Shown: positions 48,061-60,349 of the stretch, piece by piece
Layout of the letters: each line of letters begins with the position of its first letter
Position numbering within the stretch: position 1 is the first letter of the stretch
Assembly (NCBI RefSeq): GCF_958450345.1
Contig: NC_088783.1
Coordinates: 88,247,895-88,311,894, forward strand
Source: Calliphora vicina
Lineage: Eukaryota; Arthropoda; Insecta; Diptera; Calliphoridae
DNA length: 64,000 bases
Direction: 5' to 3'
The notes under the pieces: generated by a model
What the model was told of the DNA's origin: nothing
The model's database searches: none
What the model saw: the letters and a program-made list of their open reading frames with translations, nothing else
Translations under genes and position numbers: made by a program

Positions 48061-49680
48061 TTCCGAGAGAGAGCCGAAAAAATACAAACGATAATTCAAT
48101 ATGTTGAAATTGTAAACCAGTCGAAAATTATTAATAGCGAAGTAGATAAAGTAAATAATTTCATCAAGCTATTTGAGTTGAAGATGAAGTCTGTTAACTA
48201 CAATATACGAAGATTTCAATCCAAATTTGCTACTTGGTTAGAATGTTTTATTGAAATAAAAACAACTAATGCAGGAGCCCCCTGTAAATCATACGAAGAC
48301 CTGGGAGACAAATCTAAAAAAATGAGGCTATCAGATATATTATCTACCCATTCGGATGCTGAAGTCAAGGATTCTTTTAAAGAAGTGCTGAGAAGAAATA
48401 AACAACCTGCAGAAGCAACACAAATAGCAGACATTCTTCCTGATGCATCACCGAAACGTCTAAAGCGAATAGTTAAAAGTATTCCAACACCATCTCCAGA
48501 GTCAGAATTTTCTGAAGATGAAGCTATTGCCCTTATGCTGGAACTAGGACTCAGTAAAAATAAATACGTTGAACTAAGGAAGGCATTATCTGATAAGGGA
48601 TGTTCGATTCTACCAGGATATAATGCATTATGGGATACGAAGAAGACTATTATACCATCGCCAATTGAAGTAACTAATGATGGAGCAATAGTTGAATTGC
48701 CTGCAATCCTGGAAAATACAGCTATAAGACTTCTTGCAACATTTTCGAGAAACCAAGCGAAGGAACTTAATAAATCCAATTTAACACTAATATGCAAATG
48801 GGGATGTGATGGCTTATCAACATTGCCGGAATACAAACAAGTATCTGGAACACATACTACTTCTGACTACAAAAGTGTCTTTATGGCATCACTGGTTCCA
48901 CTACGCCTAAGGAATGATTCAATTGTTGCCTCGACATCAGCCAATAGTATCAACTATGTATGGAGAAACAAAACCCCTGGATCTAAAGCTTTCTGTAGAC
49001 CAATCAGATTTCAATACCTCAAAGAAAATAAGTCAGTTATCCCTACATGCACGGATACGCTTTTTAGAACACATGCTTCACATTGCATATGATCTAAAAT
49101 ACAGAAGCATACCTGGAAACCAAACGAAGATGGTTAGAAATAACAAAGAACTCATGGAAATGAGAGCAAACGAAAAACGGAGAATTCAAGAAGAGTTTAG
49201 AGAGATAACTGGCTTAAATATAGACAAACCACTTATTGGATACGGCAGTACAAATGATGGGAATACGGCAAGAAGGTTTTTCCAAAATACGAAATAACAT
49301 CGACAATAACTGGAATTAATGAGGAACTTCTTCGAAGATGTCATGTTATACTGTCGGCAATAAACAATAAAAATAATATAAATGGAGATAAATTTGAATC
49401 CTATGTCAAAGAAACCTTTAACCTTTTACGTTCCTTGTATGAATGGAGAGAACTTACTCCTACTGTGCACAAAGTTCTTCGACATGGTCGTGAGATTATA
49501 GAATCGAATCTTCTCCCACTAGGTGAACTAACTGAAGAGGCACAGGAAGCCAGAAATTCCGATTTTAAACACATACTGTTTTTTAATACAAGAAAGTGTT
49601 CCAGGCAGTCGCAAAACGAAGATCTCATAAATTATCTTATGTTGTCTTCTGATCCTGTACTTAGACTTGCCACCTTTTGA
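48061..49680 (+). pseudogene. Transib (RAG1-related) transposase, broken
   Basis: Three frames in series read as one protein. The N-terminal part covers about 48061-49040, the middle C-terminal part about 49040-49290, and the last part about 49285-49680 ending in TGA. The block KWGCDGLS..EYKQ holds the first catalytic Asp. ASLVPLRL and GSKAFCRPIRFQYLKE follow. After a junction come IRFLEHMLHIAYDL, GYGSTNDGNTARRFF, WRELTPTVHKVLRHG, and LPLGELTEEAQEARN with the catalytic Glu. These blocks parallel RAG1 around its D600 and E962. The region between FQYLKENK and the next block, which should contain the zinc-binding part and the second Asp, is missing, and two frameshifts occur. An ATG at 48012 in another frame may be the original start. 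Confidence 0.85.
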
Positions 49681-49847
49681 AATTTCCAAAACGGGACACC
49701 ACTAAATGATCAGAGAACGATGGAAAAAAAACATGGAAAATGACCTAGTGTGGGTTGTAGGACTTGCTGAGTACATTACAAATTGTGTTAAAAAAATTTC
49801 AGAAACACCTTCAAATTCAGCAGTTATTCTGAAAAAACCGTTTACAG

Positions 49848-50061
49848 CATAGGTGGCCAAACATGCCCTTGAGGGCATTGTGTTATTCTCACTAATACAC
49901 ACGCAATACGAATGTTCTCAGCAAAAACTCAAAATAAACACAAAACAAAAACAATTTAATTTAATTTTCGGTGCAAAGTACACATATATTCATTTGTGTT
50001 CTCTTTTATATTTTACACTACACCATATGCATTTTAAACACTCTCTTTCTGGCCACCTCTG
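49848..50061. mobile_element. hAT MITE (CATAGGTGGCCA family)
   Basis: It starts CATAGGTGGCCA and ends TGGCCACCTCTG, flanked by the exact 8-bp duplication GTTTACAG (49840-49847 and 50062-50069). 214 bp, non-coding. Confidence 0.9.
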
Positions 50062-50069
50062 GTTTACAG

Positions 50070-50679
50070 TGATGTTTTTCAACTTATCGATCTGTAACTC
50101 AGTCAGTTTTTGTTCAATTTTTATTTTTTTTAACGTGTTGGTAAAGAAAACTTATTACGCTTCAAAATGACATGCATTTATTGATACATTTGTAAGTTAT
50201 AAGTATTGTTTTTGTTACGATCTTTTTTGATTTGAGTCGCTTTTCATTGCTTATTTTGATATGAAAGCTTATAAAAATTTATATCAATGTATAAAGAAAA
50301 GTTCTTAAACTGTAAAAGTTATTCAACTTTTCATTAATACCTTTTTGAGTATTTTCTCCCCCAGCGCATATAAATGTAAAAAAAACAGGGTAAATATTTT
50401 CGAACTTTTCTCGAAAATGTTTAATAACTTTTGCAAATATAAACCGATTTTAATAAGTAATATCTCCTTTTTGTCTATATAAAATTGTCTTTAAAGCTCT
50501 GTGCAAAAAAAAAATTGGTTTTCATAGAAAAAAATTGTTGAATTTGAAAAATTACGAATAGGCATACAACCTCCATTAGGACGCTTTTCAAGTTCTGACA
50601 AAAAGTGTTATTTTGAAGCAGTGTTATCTTATTTTATTTATTAAAATCAACAATAACACATTAATTTTAATTGTGTAAA
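50070..50679. other. no recognised gene
   Basis: AT-rich DNA between the MITE and the tandem array, inside the loop of the Transib element. No coding sequence was recognised. Confidence 0.4.
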
Positions 50680-51440
50680 ATCTGGAGAGCTATTACTGTG
50701 AAAGTCTTCGAACTTTATACAGGAGTAAATAGTTATTTTCGAATATCTGGAGAACTATAATTGTGGAAGTCTTAAAATTTTGCCCTAATATCACCCTTAC
50801 TATTCTACATTTTTTGGGTGAAAATGTTATTGTGTTAGTGGGCGTGACATCTCTCGTACAAAGTAAATAGTTAATTTCGAATATCTGGAGTACTATAATT
50901 GTAAAGTATTTAAACTTTGTATGAATCAAATTCAAATGGGCGAGACTGAATTTTTTAAAGTAAATAGTTATTTTCAAATATCTGGAGTACTATAATTGTG
51001 AAATTCTTCAAACTTTATATGAATCAATTTCATATCACGACATGAAGTTTAACCAAATTGGGAAGAATCGGAACAAGGTTTAAGTCACCTACCACACAAA
51101 GGAAAATAAATATTTTCAGAACTATAATTGCGAGATTCCTCAAACTTGTCCGATAGCTCACTTATCATTTTACATAGTTTGGCTGTAAAATGGTCGGGAT
51201 TGGATTAGTGGGAGTGACACCTCCCATACAAAGTATATAGTTAATTTCGAATATCTGGATTAATTGTAATGTATTTAAACTTTGTATGAATCAAATTCTT
51301 ATCACTGTACAGAGTTTAGCTAAAATGGTCTAGATCGGAACAGTGGGCGTGAAACTTTCCATTCAAAGTACATAGTAAATTTTGAATATCTGGATAATTA
51401 AAATTGCGAGATTCTTCAAACTTTGTCTGAAAATTTATTT
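50680..51440. repeat. degenerate tandem repeat, unit ~135 bp
   Basis: A motif like CGAATATCTGGAGTACTATA followed by ATTGTGAAATTCTTCAAACT recurs at about 50683, 50744, 50879, 50976, 51111, 51248 and 51378. Most spacings are 130-137, with shorter ones of 61 and 97 that look like deletions. Units also share GTGGGCGTGACA and TACAAAGTAAATAGTTA. Seven or so copies, none coding. Confidence 0.8.
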
Positions 51441-51790
51441 TTTATAATTTTACCTAATTTGTTTCACCTCATTAAAAAAATAGTTTATAAAATCTTTAAA
51501 ATTGTTTTATTTTACTACGTAGGAGTAACGAAGCGCAGCGGGTTATTTAATAAAGTTTACCTATTTCAGTCCATAATTTAAAATTTAAATTTTTAATCGC
51601 TTTTATCAGCTTTTTAATTATTATTTGAAGTAATAAATTCGACAAACTCAGTCCATTTCAATGGACCAACAACTCACCTTTAACTACAGTAGAAGCATCC
51701 TAGATCGAGTATCGTGCCATTTATTTTTCATGAAAGTTAAATAATGTTTACTAATGAGTTTATTGAAACTCATAGAAGTTAATGCACTAA
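51441..51790. other. no recognised gene
   Basis: AT-rich DNA. A phrase GAGTAACGAAGCGCAGCGGG near 51510 is unlike its surroundings and may be the end of a small repeat. Nothing firm. Confidence 0.35.
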
Positions 51791-52343
51791 GAGCCAGTTT
51801 TTGACTTCGTATTTAAATATGAATTATATTTAAGTTCTATTTAAATGTGAAAATGAGTTTCTCAGTGCTTTTTTAAATGATACTTAAATGGCCGACGTTG
51901 GTCATTTAAATTCTATTTAAGTTTCATAAACTACCATATGTTTTTGACAGCTGACTTTTGTTGTTTGGTTTTTTTCACTCTATTGTAGTAAAAAAAAAAA
52001 CAAACAACAGCGTCTTGCTAAAAAAAGCGTCTTGCAAAAACTACAATTCCGATGCGGGGCAATTGGAGCTTCTTTTGTGCATTTTCCTACCAATAATTTT
52101 ATTGTTTAATAAACTTTTATTTCTTATTGGCCAAAATGTATCAATTTTTGTTTTGGTTGAACAGCTGTTTTAAGCAAAACTATCGATAAATTTTTGATAT
52201 TTAGTAGTGCTACCATACTTTTATCTTATTTAAATAAGACAAATTATGTAGCACTGAAAAACTCAAACTGTATTTAAATACAACTTAATTTTAAGTTAAA
52301 ATTAACTAAATACGTATTTAAATAACAAGTCAAAAACTGGGCA
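51791..52343. mobile_element. PIF/Harbinger-like MITE, copy B
   Basis: This is an inverted, nearly identical copy of 35713-36266. It begins GAGCCAGTTTTTGAC and ends GTCAAAAACTGGGCA, with TAA on both sides (51788-51790 and 52344-52346). Independent flanks with the same TTA/TAA target confirm its mobility. Confidence 0.85.
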
Positions 52344-52482
52344 TAAGTACCTATGTATATTGTTAAATAGTGATATTCAGTTTTTAGAAAATACTATATT
52401 TCAGAAAATAAAGCATCCTTGTTTATCGGTATTTCCAATTTTTGATTTTTTTATATTTTTTGTGGTAATTAATGAAAAAGTT

Positions 52483-52600
52483 TTTTTTTTTTAACGGGAC
52501 AAATGGCGTCCCGTTCAGAGTATCGCCGGGACACGGGACATTCGACTCTAAAACTGGTCAGTCCCGTCGAAAACGGGACGGTTGGCAAGTCTACCTGTAC
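52483..52600. mobile_element. hAT-like relic rich in GGGAC words
   Basis: A GC-rich island in AT-rich DNA with repeated CGGGAC and GTCCCG words (AACGGGACAAATGGCGTCCC, CGCCGGGACACGGGACATTC, CGAAAACGGGACGGTTGGCA). It looks like the end of a hAT-type element, but I found no partner end or target duplication. Confidence 0.4.
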
Positions 52601-52814
52601 TATCTTCAATTAGAAAGAAATGGAGCAGGGACAGAAATTTATCATATGAAAACGAAGAGCTCAAAGAAGTACTAGATCTATTCGATGTAAAAAACATATT
52701 TAAAAATAAAAAAATTGTGTATCTAATTAATATCGTATACAAACCATTACATAGAATTCAAACCGGCCCAATTACTGCTAATTTATGGTAGGATAAAAAT
52801 GTTCAAATAATATA

Positions 52815-54418
52815 CAGTCAGCGTCAAAAGAAAGTGTACAACTTGTTTTTACATTTAAAATGTTTTATTTACATATTAAAAAACAATTTTTTCTCCAGTT
52901 CTAGTATATTTAACAAAACACTTAATTGTTCTCTTGCAATATATAAACAAAAAACTAAACTATTTGTTACAAAAACAGTAACAACAAAACCAAAAATACT
53001 CCATTTTTAACGCGTCAGAAAAAAGTGTACACATTTAGAATTGCAATAAGATTTTTCTAGCTACATAAAAAAATATATTGTTATTCTTTATTTTTGCCTA
53101 GATTATAATTTTTTGTGGATCTTGCTGCTAGTCTCATGAGATTTTAAGATAGTAGCTTTTCTTGTTTGAACGCGAGAACTTTAAAACCAAAATGGGAAAA
53201 CAAACTGCAATTGAAACAAGAAAGTAAGTCATAAAATTTAAAAATGAAGGCAAATCGTCACGTGAAAAAAATTATAGACAAACAAAAAAATTTAGAATTT
53301 TAGAAGATCAGCAACGTGCCACAACACCAAAACGCCTTAACAACCTTGAAATACGATCGATTGTGAGAGCAGTGAAGAAAGTATTCACAGTAAGTGCAGT
53401 AAAATTATGCGAAGAATTAACAGATTCGCCTGGAGTGAGAGTTAGTAACAGTACGGTTCGCCGAGCGCTACACCCAAATGCTCTATATGGTGGAGTTCCG
53501 AGAGAATAACCCCACATTTCCAAACGAAATAAAGAGCGACTTCGAGAATTCGCAAACAGGTATAAAAACCAAGAAAATTGTTTTGGAATAATGTGCTGTT
53601 TACGGACGAAAGCAAGTTTGAGATTTTCGGATGTAAAAAAAGGAGTAAAATTTGGAGAAGCAAAAACCAAGAGTTCGACCAAAAAATGTACTATCCACTG
53701 TAAAGCATGGTGGTGGGTAGGTGATGGTGTGGGGGTGTATGGCGGCAAGTGGCATGGGAAAACTCATATTTATTGATAGTTTGATGAGCAAAACCGATTA
53801 CCTAAACATTCTTATAGAAAATATGGAACCCATCATTAGAAAATTAAATCTAGACCGAACCTGGATCTTCCAACAGGACAACTATCCGAAGCATACTTCT
53901 TAACTTGTTAAAGAATGGTTGTTGTATCATACACCGAAACAGCTGGAACAACCCCCACAGTCACCGAACATTAATCCCATTGAACATCTGTGGTAGCATT
54001 TGGACAGACAGATCAGAAAATGAAATATTACCAGCAATGACTCTCTACACGAAATCCTGCAGGAAGAGTGGTTCAACATCCCAACATCGGTGACATCAAA
54101 ATTGGTAGAAACAATGCCAAGGAGGCTTGAAACTGTTTTAAAACCCAAAAGATGTCAAATAAAATACTAAACACGTTTTTTCTTCTAATTTCCCTAAACT
54201 GTACACTTTCTTTTGACGCGTTTAAAATGGATTTTTGGTTTTGTTGTTACTGTTTTTGTTGCAGTTGAACTAGTTTAGTTTTTTGTTTATATATTGCAAG
54301 AGAACAATTAAATGTTTTGTTAAATATACTAGAACTGGAGAACAAATAGTTTTTTAATATGTAAATAAAATGTTTTAAATGTAAAAACAAGTTGTACACT
54401 TTCTTTAGACGCTGACTG
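52815..54418 (+). mobile_element. Tc1-like transposon of IR/DR type
   Basis: It starts CAGTCAGCGTCAAAAGAAAG and ends CTTTAGACGCTGACTG, with TA on both sides (52813-52814 and 54419-54420). The TIRs are about 220 bp. A second, inner copy of the transposase-binding-like word is present in each (CGTCAGAAAAAAGTGTACA near 53014, GTACACTTTCTTTTGACGCG near 54200), so this is the IR/DR layout. The matching site in the other Transib arm (TTTAGATATATATTATT near 46811) is uninterrupted. Confidence 0.92.
53192..54170 (+). pseudogene. Tc1-like transposase, broken
   Basis: It begins MGKQTAIETRK and soon meets a stop. Later segments in three frames give the HTH-like VRVSNSTVRRAL, LRTKASLRF replacing the usual LFTDESKFE through a frameshift, MVWGCMAASGMGKL, WIFQQDNYPKHTS and SPNINPIEHLW with the DD34E-type Glu. 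It ends CQIKY. At least four frameshifts or stops inactivate it. Full length for the family would be about 340 residues, and the span here (979 bp) fits that. Confidence 0.85.
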
Positions 54419-55034
54419 TATATCTAAATGAAGATTAACCTACACGAAAATAAATATTATTTGTTTTTACTGCGAAAAATGCATTATACCAACTTTTCTT
54501 TAAGGTCAGTATACGTTTGAATTCATTAGTTACATTTAATATGTAAGTATACACAATTTGCATGCAATATATGAAAAAACGTTCAAATTTTTCAAAGGCG
54601 GCAAGGTTTGTGGAGCTTCTGAGTAGTAGATATATGCATTTTATATAAGTATTCGATATTGGTAAAAACCTTAGGACTTGTAGATTCATATTTTAATAAA
54701 ATTAAAGAATTTAATTAATTTTTTGAACGTTAAGGTAAATTAAAAACTAAAAAAATTATAATATGGTGATTTTCCATGAAGAAAAATATAAAATTTGATT
54801 TAATGTAAAATTTTAACGGTTAAAGATATCAACAAAATTGGGAACTAATTTAGATCCAAATGTTTTCCTCTACGATGGGTAGTCATCTTGACGCGATGTA
54901 GAGGCTTAAGTGCGATGATTCGCGTTGGCCATGCTGGAGGGGACAGTTTAACTTGAGTTGGCTGTCTCTGGTAGGGTCTCCCATTCCAGAAGGGCACGCG
55001 TTGAGCATGATACTAAGAACTACCCTCCCTTTGT

Positions 55035-55234
55035 CTGATAGCGTCTGTTCTCCTCTGGGGCGGCTATCAGATGCTATTTCCATCGAACCATTTCCCCTCA
55101 TTGAGAGGGGTGGTTAAGGTGGATAGTCCGGCTGGTCCGTAAGGACTCTTTAATGTCCGTCCGAAACCCACCAGCGTCTGTTTCCCATATTGGGCGGCTG
55201 GTGGTCTGCGTCTGTTTCTCCAATGGGGCGGCAG
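55035..55234 (+). ncRNA. three stem-loops with a conserved core in the LOA-like LINE leader
   Basis: Three segments share the core CGTCTGTT, then a C-rich run, a loop, a G-rich run and CGG. They lie at 55035-55070, 55168-55204 and 55206-55234. Outer stems differ in sequence but pair in each: CTGATAG with CTATCAG, CCACCAG with CTGGTGG, and CTG with CAG. Inner stems are CTCC with GGGG, CCC with GGG, and CTCC with GGGG. The pattern of changed but still paired bases suggests a structured RNA. Another hairpin (AACCA..CCCCTC..GAGGGG..TGGTT) lies near 55085-55116. Function is not known. I found no match to a ribozyme core that I can defend. Confidence 0.5.
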
Positions 55235-55313
55235 TTATCTCAACACCTGGCAGCAGGTATAAAATGCAATTAATTGTCCATCAGGACACATTGAAGAGGA
55301 TAAGTCATGCCCC

Positions 55314-56850
55314 ATGTACCCGGTCGGGGGCTTCATAATCTCCGGGGACCCTACTCCCACAGGGATGGTTTCGGGCTGTGGTGAGTCGAATGCTACTGCA
55401 ACTCAGGCTATTCAGGTGATCACACCGGGCCAGACTAGTCTGCATGCTACTGGTGTCGCAAGAGGTCAATCTGGCATACCCAGATTGGCTGATTGTAAAA
55501 AATCCAAGGCAATAGGTGGTAGTGACCTAAGCGGCGAGGTACCTCTGGACTTCTCTCCAAGTACCTCCAAAGCCGCGAAAGCCCAAGTCGTCAAGGCGGC
55601 TAAACCCCCTGTTTCGGGTGCCTCTAAGGGGGAAGCGACTAAGTCGCCCCTCACGGATGCTTCCCATATGCCAACTGTGCGCTCAGGTCTTGTGAAGGAA
55701 TCCTCCTGTCCTGAAGACGCATCACCCCTGGCCAATCCCTGGCTCTGAAATTAACCCCAGGCATAAAAACCCTGCTAGAAGGGCTGCTACCACCAGGCGT
55801 TCCGCTTACCGCTTTGTTGAGGCACTTGGCTCAAAAAAAGTCGAGGATCTCACTAAGGAGCAACAAGCTTCGCTTTCCTGGGCGAAAGCCTATATTGCTG
55901 GTCTCAAGACCGCTCCTCCTTCTGCTGAATTACCAGCGGGGCCTAAACGGCAACGTTCAGAGGAGGATACAGCGACCAAGAGCCAGCAACCGGGACCTAA
56001 ACGTCCCAAAGCGGCACAAAGGTCGTTAGCTAAGTCCTTTAGCGAGATTGTCAAAGACAGTCTTGTCAGGGCGGTTATCGACCGGAGTGCGAATGACGGA
56101 TCCATATCTCAATTGAATTGGGATATGGTGAAGCAAAAACTGGTAGGGGTGTTTTGGAAAGTTCTCAAAGAGAACCCATGCACTCCTCCACAATGCGATG
56201 ACGCTGGTTGGTACCAGGGTCACGTAAAACTTATGTCTTGTGTAGATGAACGCTCAGCGTTGCTACTAAAGACTGCCGTCGCATCACTGGGTGAGGTTTG
56301 GCCGGGGTCTAGGCTTGAGGTGGTATCTGTGAGTGAGGTACCCCGAAAGCCTAGATCCATAGCTAAAATACCAGCTGAGCCATCTAGCCCGGAGGAGATC
56401 TTGGAGATCCTTCAGTGCTGTAACCCACAGCTTCCAATTCAAGACTGGAAAGTTGTTAAGGTTACGGACGCTGAGGGCTCTTCAAGGAAAGCGATCGTTG
56501 TCCTGAATAAGGACTCTTTGGGGCCGCTAAGGAAGGCACAAGGGAAGGTCTACTATGGATTTGGTACGATCATCCTGATTGTCTATCGTAGCGACAACAA
56601 AGGCGATACATCCTCAGGTGATGTAAAGCCCATGCTCTCGGAAGAGGGCATGGATTGCAATGACGCCACTGATCCAGCCGACACTGAAGATACCAACTCA
56701 GTCTCCGAACTAGTTGGTACATTCTTTGAACGGATGGATGAGGTGGTGGACGAGGACGCCCTCCTGAATTCTGACCAGGAGGACGCCGACGTCACTATTG
56801 TAAAAATGGAGCATGGTGAGGGTGACACAGATAAACCTTCACCACTCTAA
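55314..56850 (+). pseudogene. LOA-like LINE ORF1 (DUF4780-type), one frameshift
   Basis: The first frame starts MYPVGGFIISGDP and runs to 55748. It is Ser/Ala/Lys-rich. After a frame change the protein continues (about 55750-56110) through FVEALGSKKVEDLTKEQQAS and a basic PKRP stretch. It then runs to 56850 with VKQKLVGVFWKVLKENP, DDAGWYQGHVKLMSC and SPEEILEILQCCNPQLP. These blocks are typical of the insect DUF4780 family found in LOA ORF1 proteins. The acidic tail (about 56650-56810) precedes the stop. ORF2 begins 38 bases before ORF1 ends, in another frame. The predicted role is RNA binding during retrotransposition. Confidence 0.75.
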
Positions 56851-59800
56851 AGCAGCATCAGCTGCACTGCTCCTCCGAATTGCTCAGAACGGGGAGGAGC
56901 TAGTCATGGTCCAGGAACCTTGGGTCCATCAGGACCGTATCTGTGGACTATGTCTGAAGGGCTATAAGCTCTACTTCGCTAAAGGCGCAGGTAAAATTAG
57001 ATCCTGTATAATGGCTAAAAGCTCTTTGAAAATCTTCATTCTGTCTGATTACAGTAATGAAGATACAGTAGCAGTCTCATGGGAAACTAATGAAGGCTGT
57101 TTGTTATGGCTGATATCCAGTTACATGGCGCATGACCACGGGGAGCATCCACCAAACGATGATATCCGTAGTGCTGTGAAAAAGGCGAATGAGTCCAGGA
57201 TACCTTTGGTTATCTGTGCTGACGCTAACTCGCACCACATTGTATGGGGTAGCAGCGACACCAACACAAGAGGTGAGAGTCTTTTCAGTTTCATACTTAA
57301 TAGTAGTTTGGAAGTAGTTAATAGAGGTTCAGAACCTACCTTCATTGTTTCAAACAGAAGTGAGGTACTAGACTTAACACTTGTGAGTGCTGAGCACCAC
57401 AGTATGATTAACAATTGGGCTGTCTCCGACGACTGCTCTTTTTCTGATCATCTATATATTGATTTCAATATCAGTGTAACTTATAGGAGTGATAATACCA
57501 TTCTAAATAGGAGGAAGACCAATTGGGAGTTGCAGAGTGATGTACTCTCCCGGTCTCTACCAAACCCGCCCACTATTGAAAATAGGGACGATATTGAGGT
57601 AGCAGTTGAGGCACTTACAGAAGCGTTCCAATCAGCTACTAATTTGGCCTGTAAGCCGAATATCTGCATTGGTAGGAATAAGCCACCCTGGTGGAACCCT
57701 GAGATTGCACACGCAAGAAGGGCGTGTCGTAAATTGTTCAACGAGGCAAAGAGGCTGGGTAACTGGCCGGAATATAAGTCCTCAGTGAACCACTTTAAGA
57801 ACCTTACGAGGAATGCGAAAAGGAAAGCCTGGAGGGACTTCTGTAGCGGCGTGGAAGGATCCTCTGAGACTAACCGATTACGTAAAATTCTATCAACTTC
57901 ACCGGTTGTACCAAGCTATATCCAGAAACCCTGTGGTAGATGGACTCTGAATAGTAAGGAAACACTTGAGGTCCTATTAGATACTCATTTTCCAGGTTGC
58001 CTTCCAGTCGATGATGAGACTATGAATGGGGCTGCCGATTCTGTTGCTCCGGGTGATAACTCTGTTCCGATAAACAGGGATAGAATCCAATGGGCAATCA
58101 AAAGCTTCGACCCGTTTAAATCTCCTGGGCCGGATGGCATTATTCCTGCTGATCTTCAAAAGAACGAAGAAATAGTTATACCATGGCTTATTAGCATATA
58201 CACAGCGTGTATTAGATGGACCTATATCCTCACATGGTGGACGAGATGCAGAGTAGTCTTCATTCCTAAAGGTGGTAAGGCGACTCACACTAAACCAAAG
58301 GATTATAGGCCAATTAGCCTTGCATCCTTCCTGCTGAAAACCCTAGAAAGGGTGATTGACGTATATCTGAGAATGACCATTCCGTCGGAACTCATCTCTA
58401 AATCCCAACATGCCTACACCAAAGGCAGATCTGTGGAAACAGCTCTACATTCGCTAGTTGGCTCCATTGAGGAGTCGCTAATACATAAGGAGTATTCACT
58501 TGTTGCCTTTCTCGATATTGAAGGAGCTTTTAATAATGTCAGGCCCGATGCCATCCTATCTGCGATGGATGAACTGGGAATTGATCTATGTGTTCGCCGA
58601 CTAGTCGAAAAGATACTCGGTTATAGAGTCATTTGTGCTACTTTAGGTGGTGTAAGTGTTTTAAAAGTGGCCAATCGTGGAACCCCGCAGGGGGGTGTTC
58701 TATCACCACTTCTGTGGAATTTGGCTATGAACTCCCTGTTGATCAGGATGGACAACAGAAGGATCAAGACAGTCGCATATGCTGACGATGTTGAAGTTTT
58801 TATATCTGGTAAATTTCTGGATACAATATCTAGTTGTATGGAATCAGCATTAAGTACACTGAGTGAGTGGATTATTTCAAGTGGACTTAGTGTGAACCCA
58901 CAAAAAACGGAACTGGTTCTCTTCACTAGGAGGTATAAGATCGATGACTTCAGACCACCTAGACTGAATGGAATCAGTCTTGAGATTAGAGATAATGCGA
59001 AGTATCTTGGCATCATTCTTGATAAAAGATTGTCCTGGAATTTGAATATTCAAAACAGGATTAACAAGGCTTATGTAGCCATCTACTCCTGTAAGAAGGC
59101 AATTGGTACAAACTGGGGTATTATGCCGAAGGGTATCAGTTGGATCTTCAAAGCAGTTGTTAAACCCATCTTGTTCTATGGAGTGTTGGTGTGGTGGCAC
59201 GCCTTGGATAATGCTACTCACCGTAAGGCTGTGGAACGAGTTCTCAGGACCTGAACTGGTTACCAGTTGATTTGATGGTGATACAAATGGCTCTCAACTC
59301 TGCTGTGAGACTAAATGCTGGATGTTCGTGGTATGGTAAAGATCATGGGCACTCTAAGATACTGAACTACTATGGGTACTTACATAGTAATGTCGATTAC
59401 TGCATCGCAAAACCATTTTTCGATATGCATTTCCATATTAAGATCCCGAATAGGGATTCATGGCAGCGCGGACTCTTACCCCCTGATGATGTCATAAGGG
59501 TATTTACTGATGGCTCAAAGAGGGGCAATAGGGTCGGTGGTGGTTTCTTTATTGAGAACTATGGGATTAAATCCTATTTCAGGCTACCTAACTTCTGTAC
59601 GGCTCTTCAGGCGGAAATTACGGCCATTAAACGTGCATCCAACTGGCTGAGATTTTATCAAATATCTGGTGATATATGTATATTTACCGATAGCAAGGCT
59701 GCCGTTAACGGAATAGCGGGTGTCTTTACGACATCTAGGTTAACCGAGGAATGCCGGGTATCCCTTAATGAGATAGCGAGACATTCTAGGATAACGCTTA

Positions 59801-60349
59801 TATGGGTCCCTGGCCACGATGGTAATCAGGGTAATTGTATAGCTGACGAACTGGCCAAAATGGGGGCGATGATGGATGATCATGAGATCGACCCCTTTTC
59901 TGGTATTTCCCTTGCTATATGCAAGATGGCTGTTCAGCGGACACTATATGAATCTGCACAAAGCAGGTGGACCAATGAGTCTTCCTGTGTTACAACGAGG
60001 TCTACTTGGCCCGTATATGATGCCAGCAGGACGAATCTACTTGGAATTTCGTCGTGAGCAAATAAGGCTAATTGTCTCCTTCATTACAGGACACTGTATA
60101 ATTGGGACACATGCTAGGAGATTGGGCCTACGGTATAATGACTACTGTAGGAGCTGCCATAATGAAGAAGAGGATGAGACGGTGTCACACCTATTCTGTC
60201 AATGCCCGGCTCTGATAAATCTGAGGGAACGTATCTTCGGAACACCATTCCTATCATGCTTAGATGAGCTATCAAGGATAAGTCCTAGACGAATCTACTC
60301 TTTCATCAGAGAATCTGGTTGGTTTAGCCTGGAAACAACGGACGTATAA
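56813..60349 (+). pseudogene. LOA-like LINE ORF2: endonuclease, reverse transcriptase, RNase H
   Basis: The main frame (56813-59254, 813 codons) begins MVRVTQINLHHSKAASA. The endonuclease shows QEPW, ICADANSHHIVWGS and FSDH. The reverse transcriptase shows DYRPISLASFLLKTLE, LDIEGAFNNV, GTPQGGVLSPLLW and VAYADDVEVF (about 58775-58805). A frame change with apparent loss of some residues lies near 59240. The RNase H part (59251-60055) follows with FTDGSKRGNRVGGGF, LQAEITAI, IFTDSKAAVNG and WVPGHDGNQGN. A second shift near 60045 leads to FITGH and CRSCHNEEEDETVSHLFCQC, ending at 60349. Only two breaks in about 1180 codons: inactive but young. Confidence 0.85.

Noticed and set aside
48216..48836. 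206-codon minus-strand open frame opposite the Transib gene.
   Set aside because: It is an antisense shadow. The plus-strand frame carries the conserved RAG1/Transib blocks.
50680..51440. CRISPR-like array.
   Set aside because: Units are about 135 bp, diverged, without constant short repeats and unique spacers. The genome is eukaryotic. It is a decayed tandem repeat.
55035..55234. Hammerhead, HDV-like or other known ribozyme in the LINE leader.
   Set aside because: The hammerhead core (CUGANGA and GAAA) is absent, and I could not build an HDV-like double pseudoknot. I report only repeated hairpins.
58621..59221. Minus-strand open frames of 100-130 codons opposite the LOA-like LINE ORF2.
   Set aside because: They are shadows of the reverse transcriptase frame. 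No independent start context or motif.
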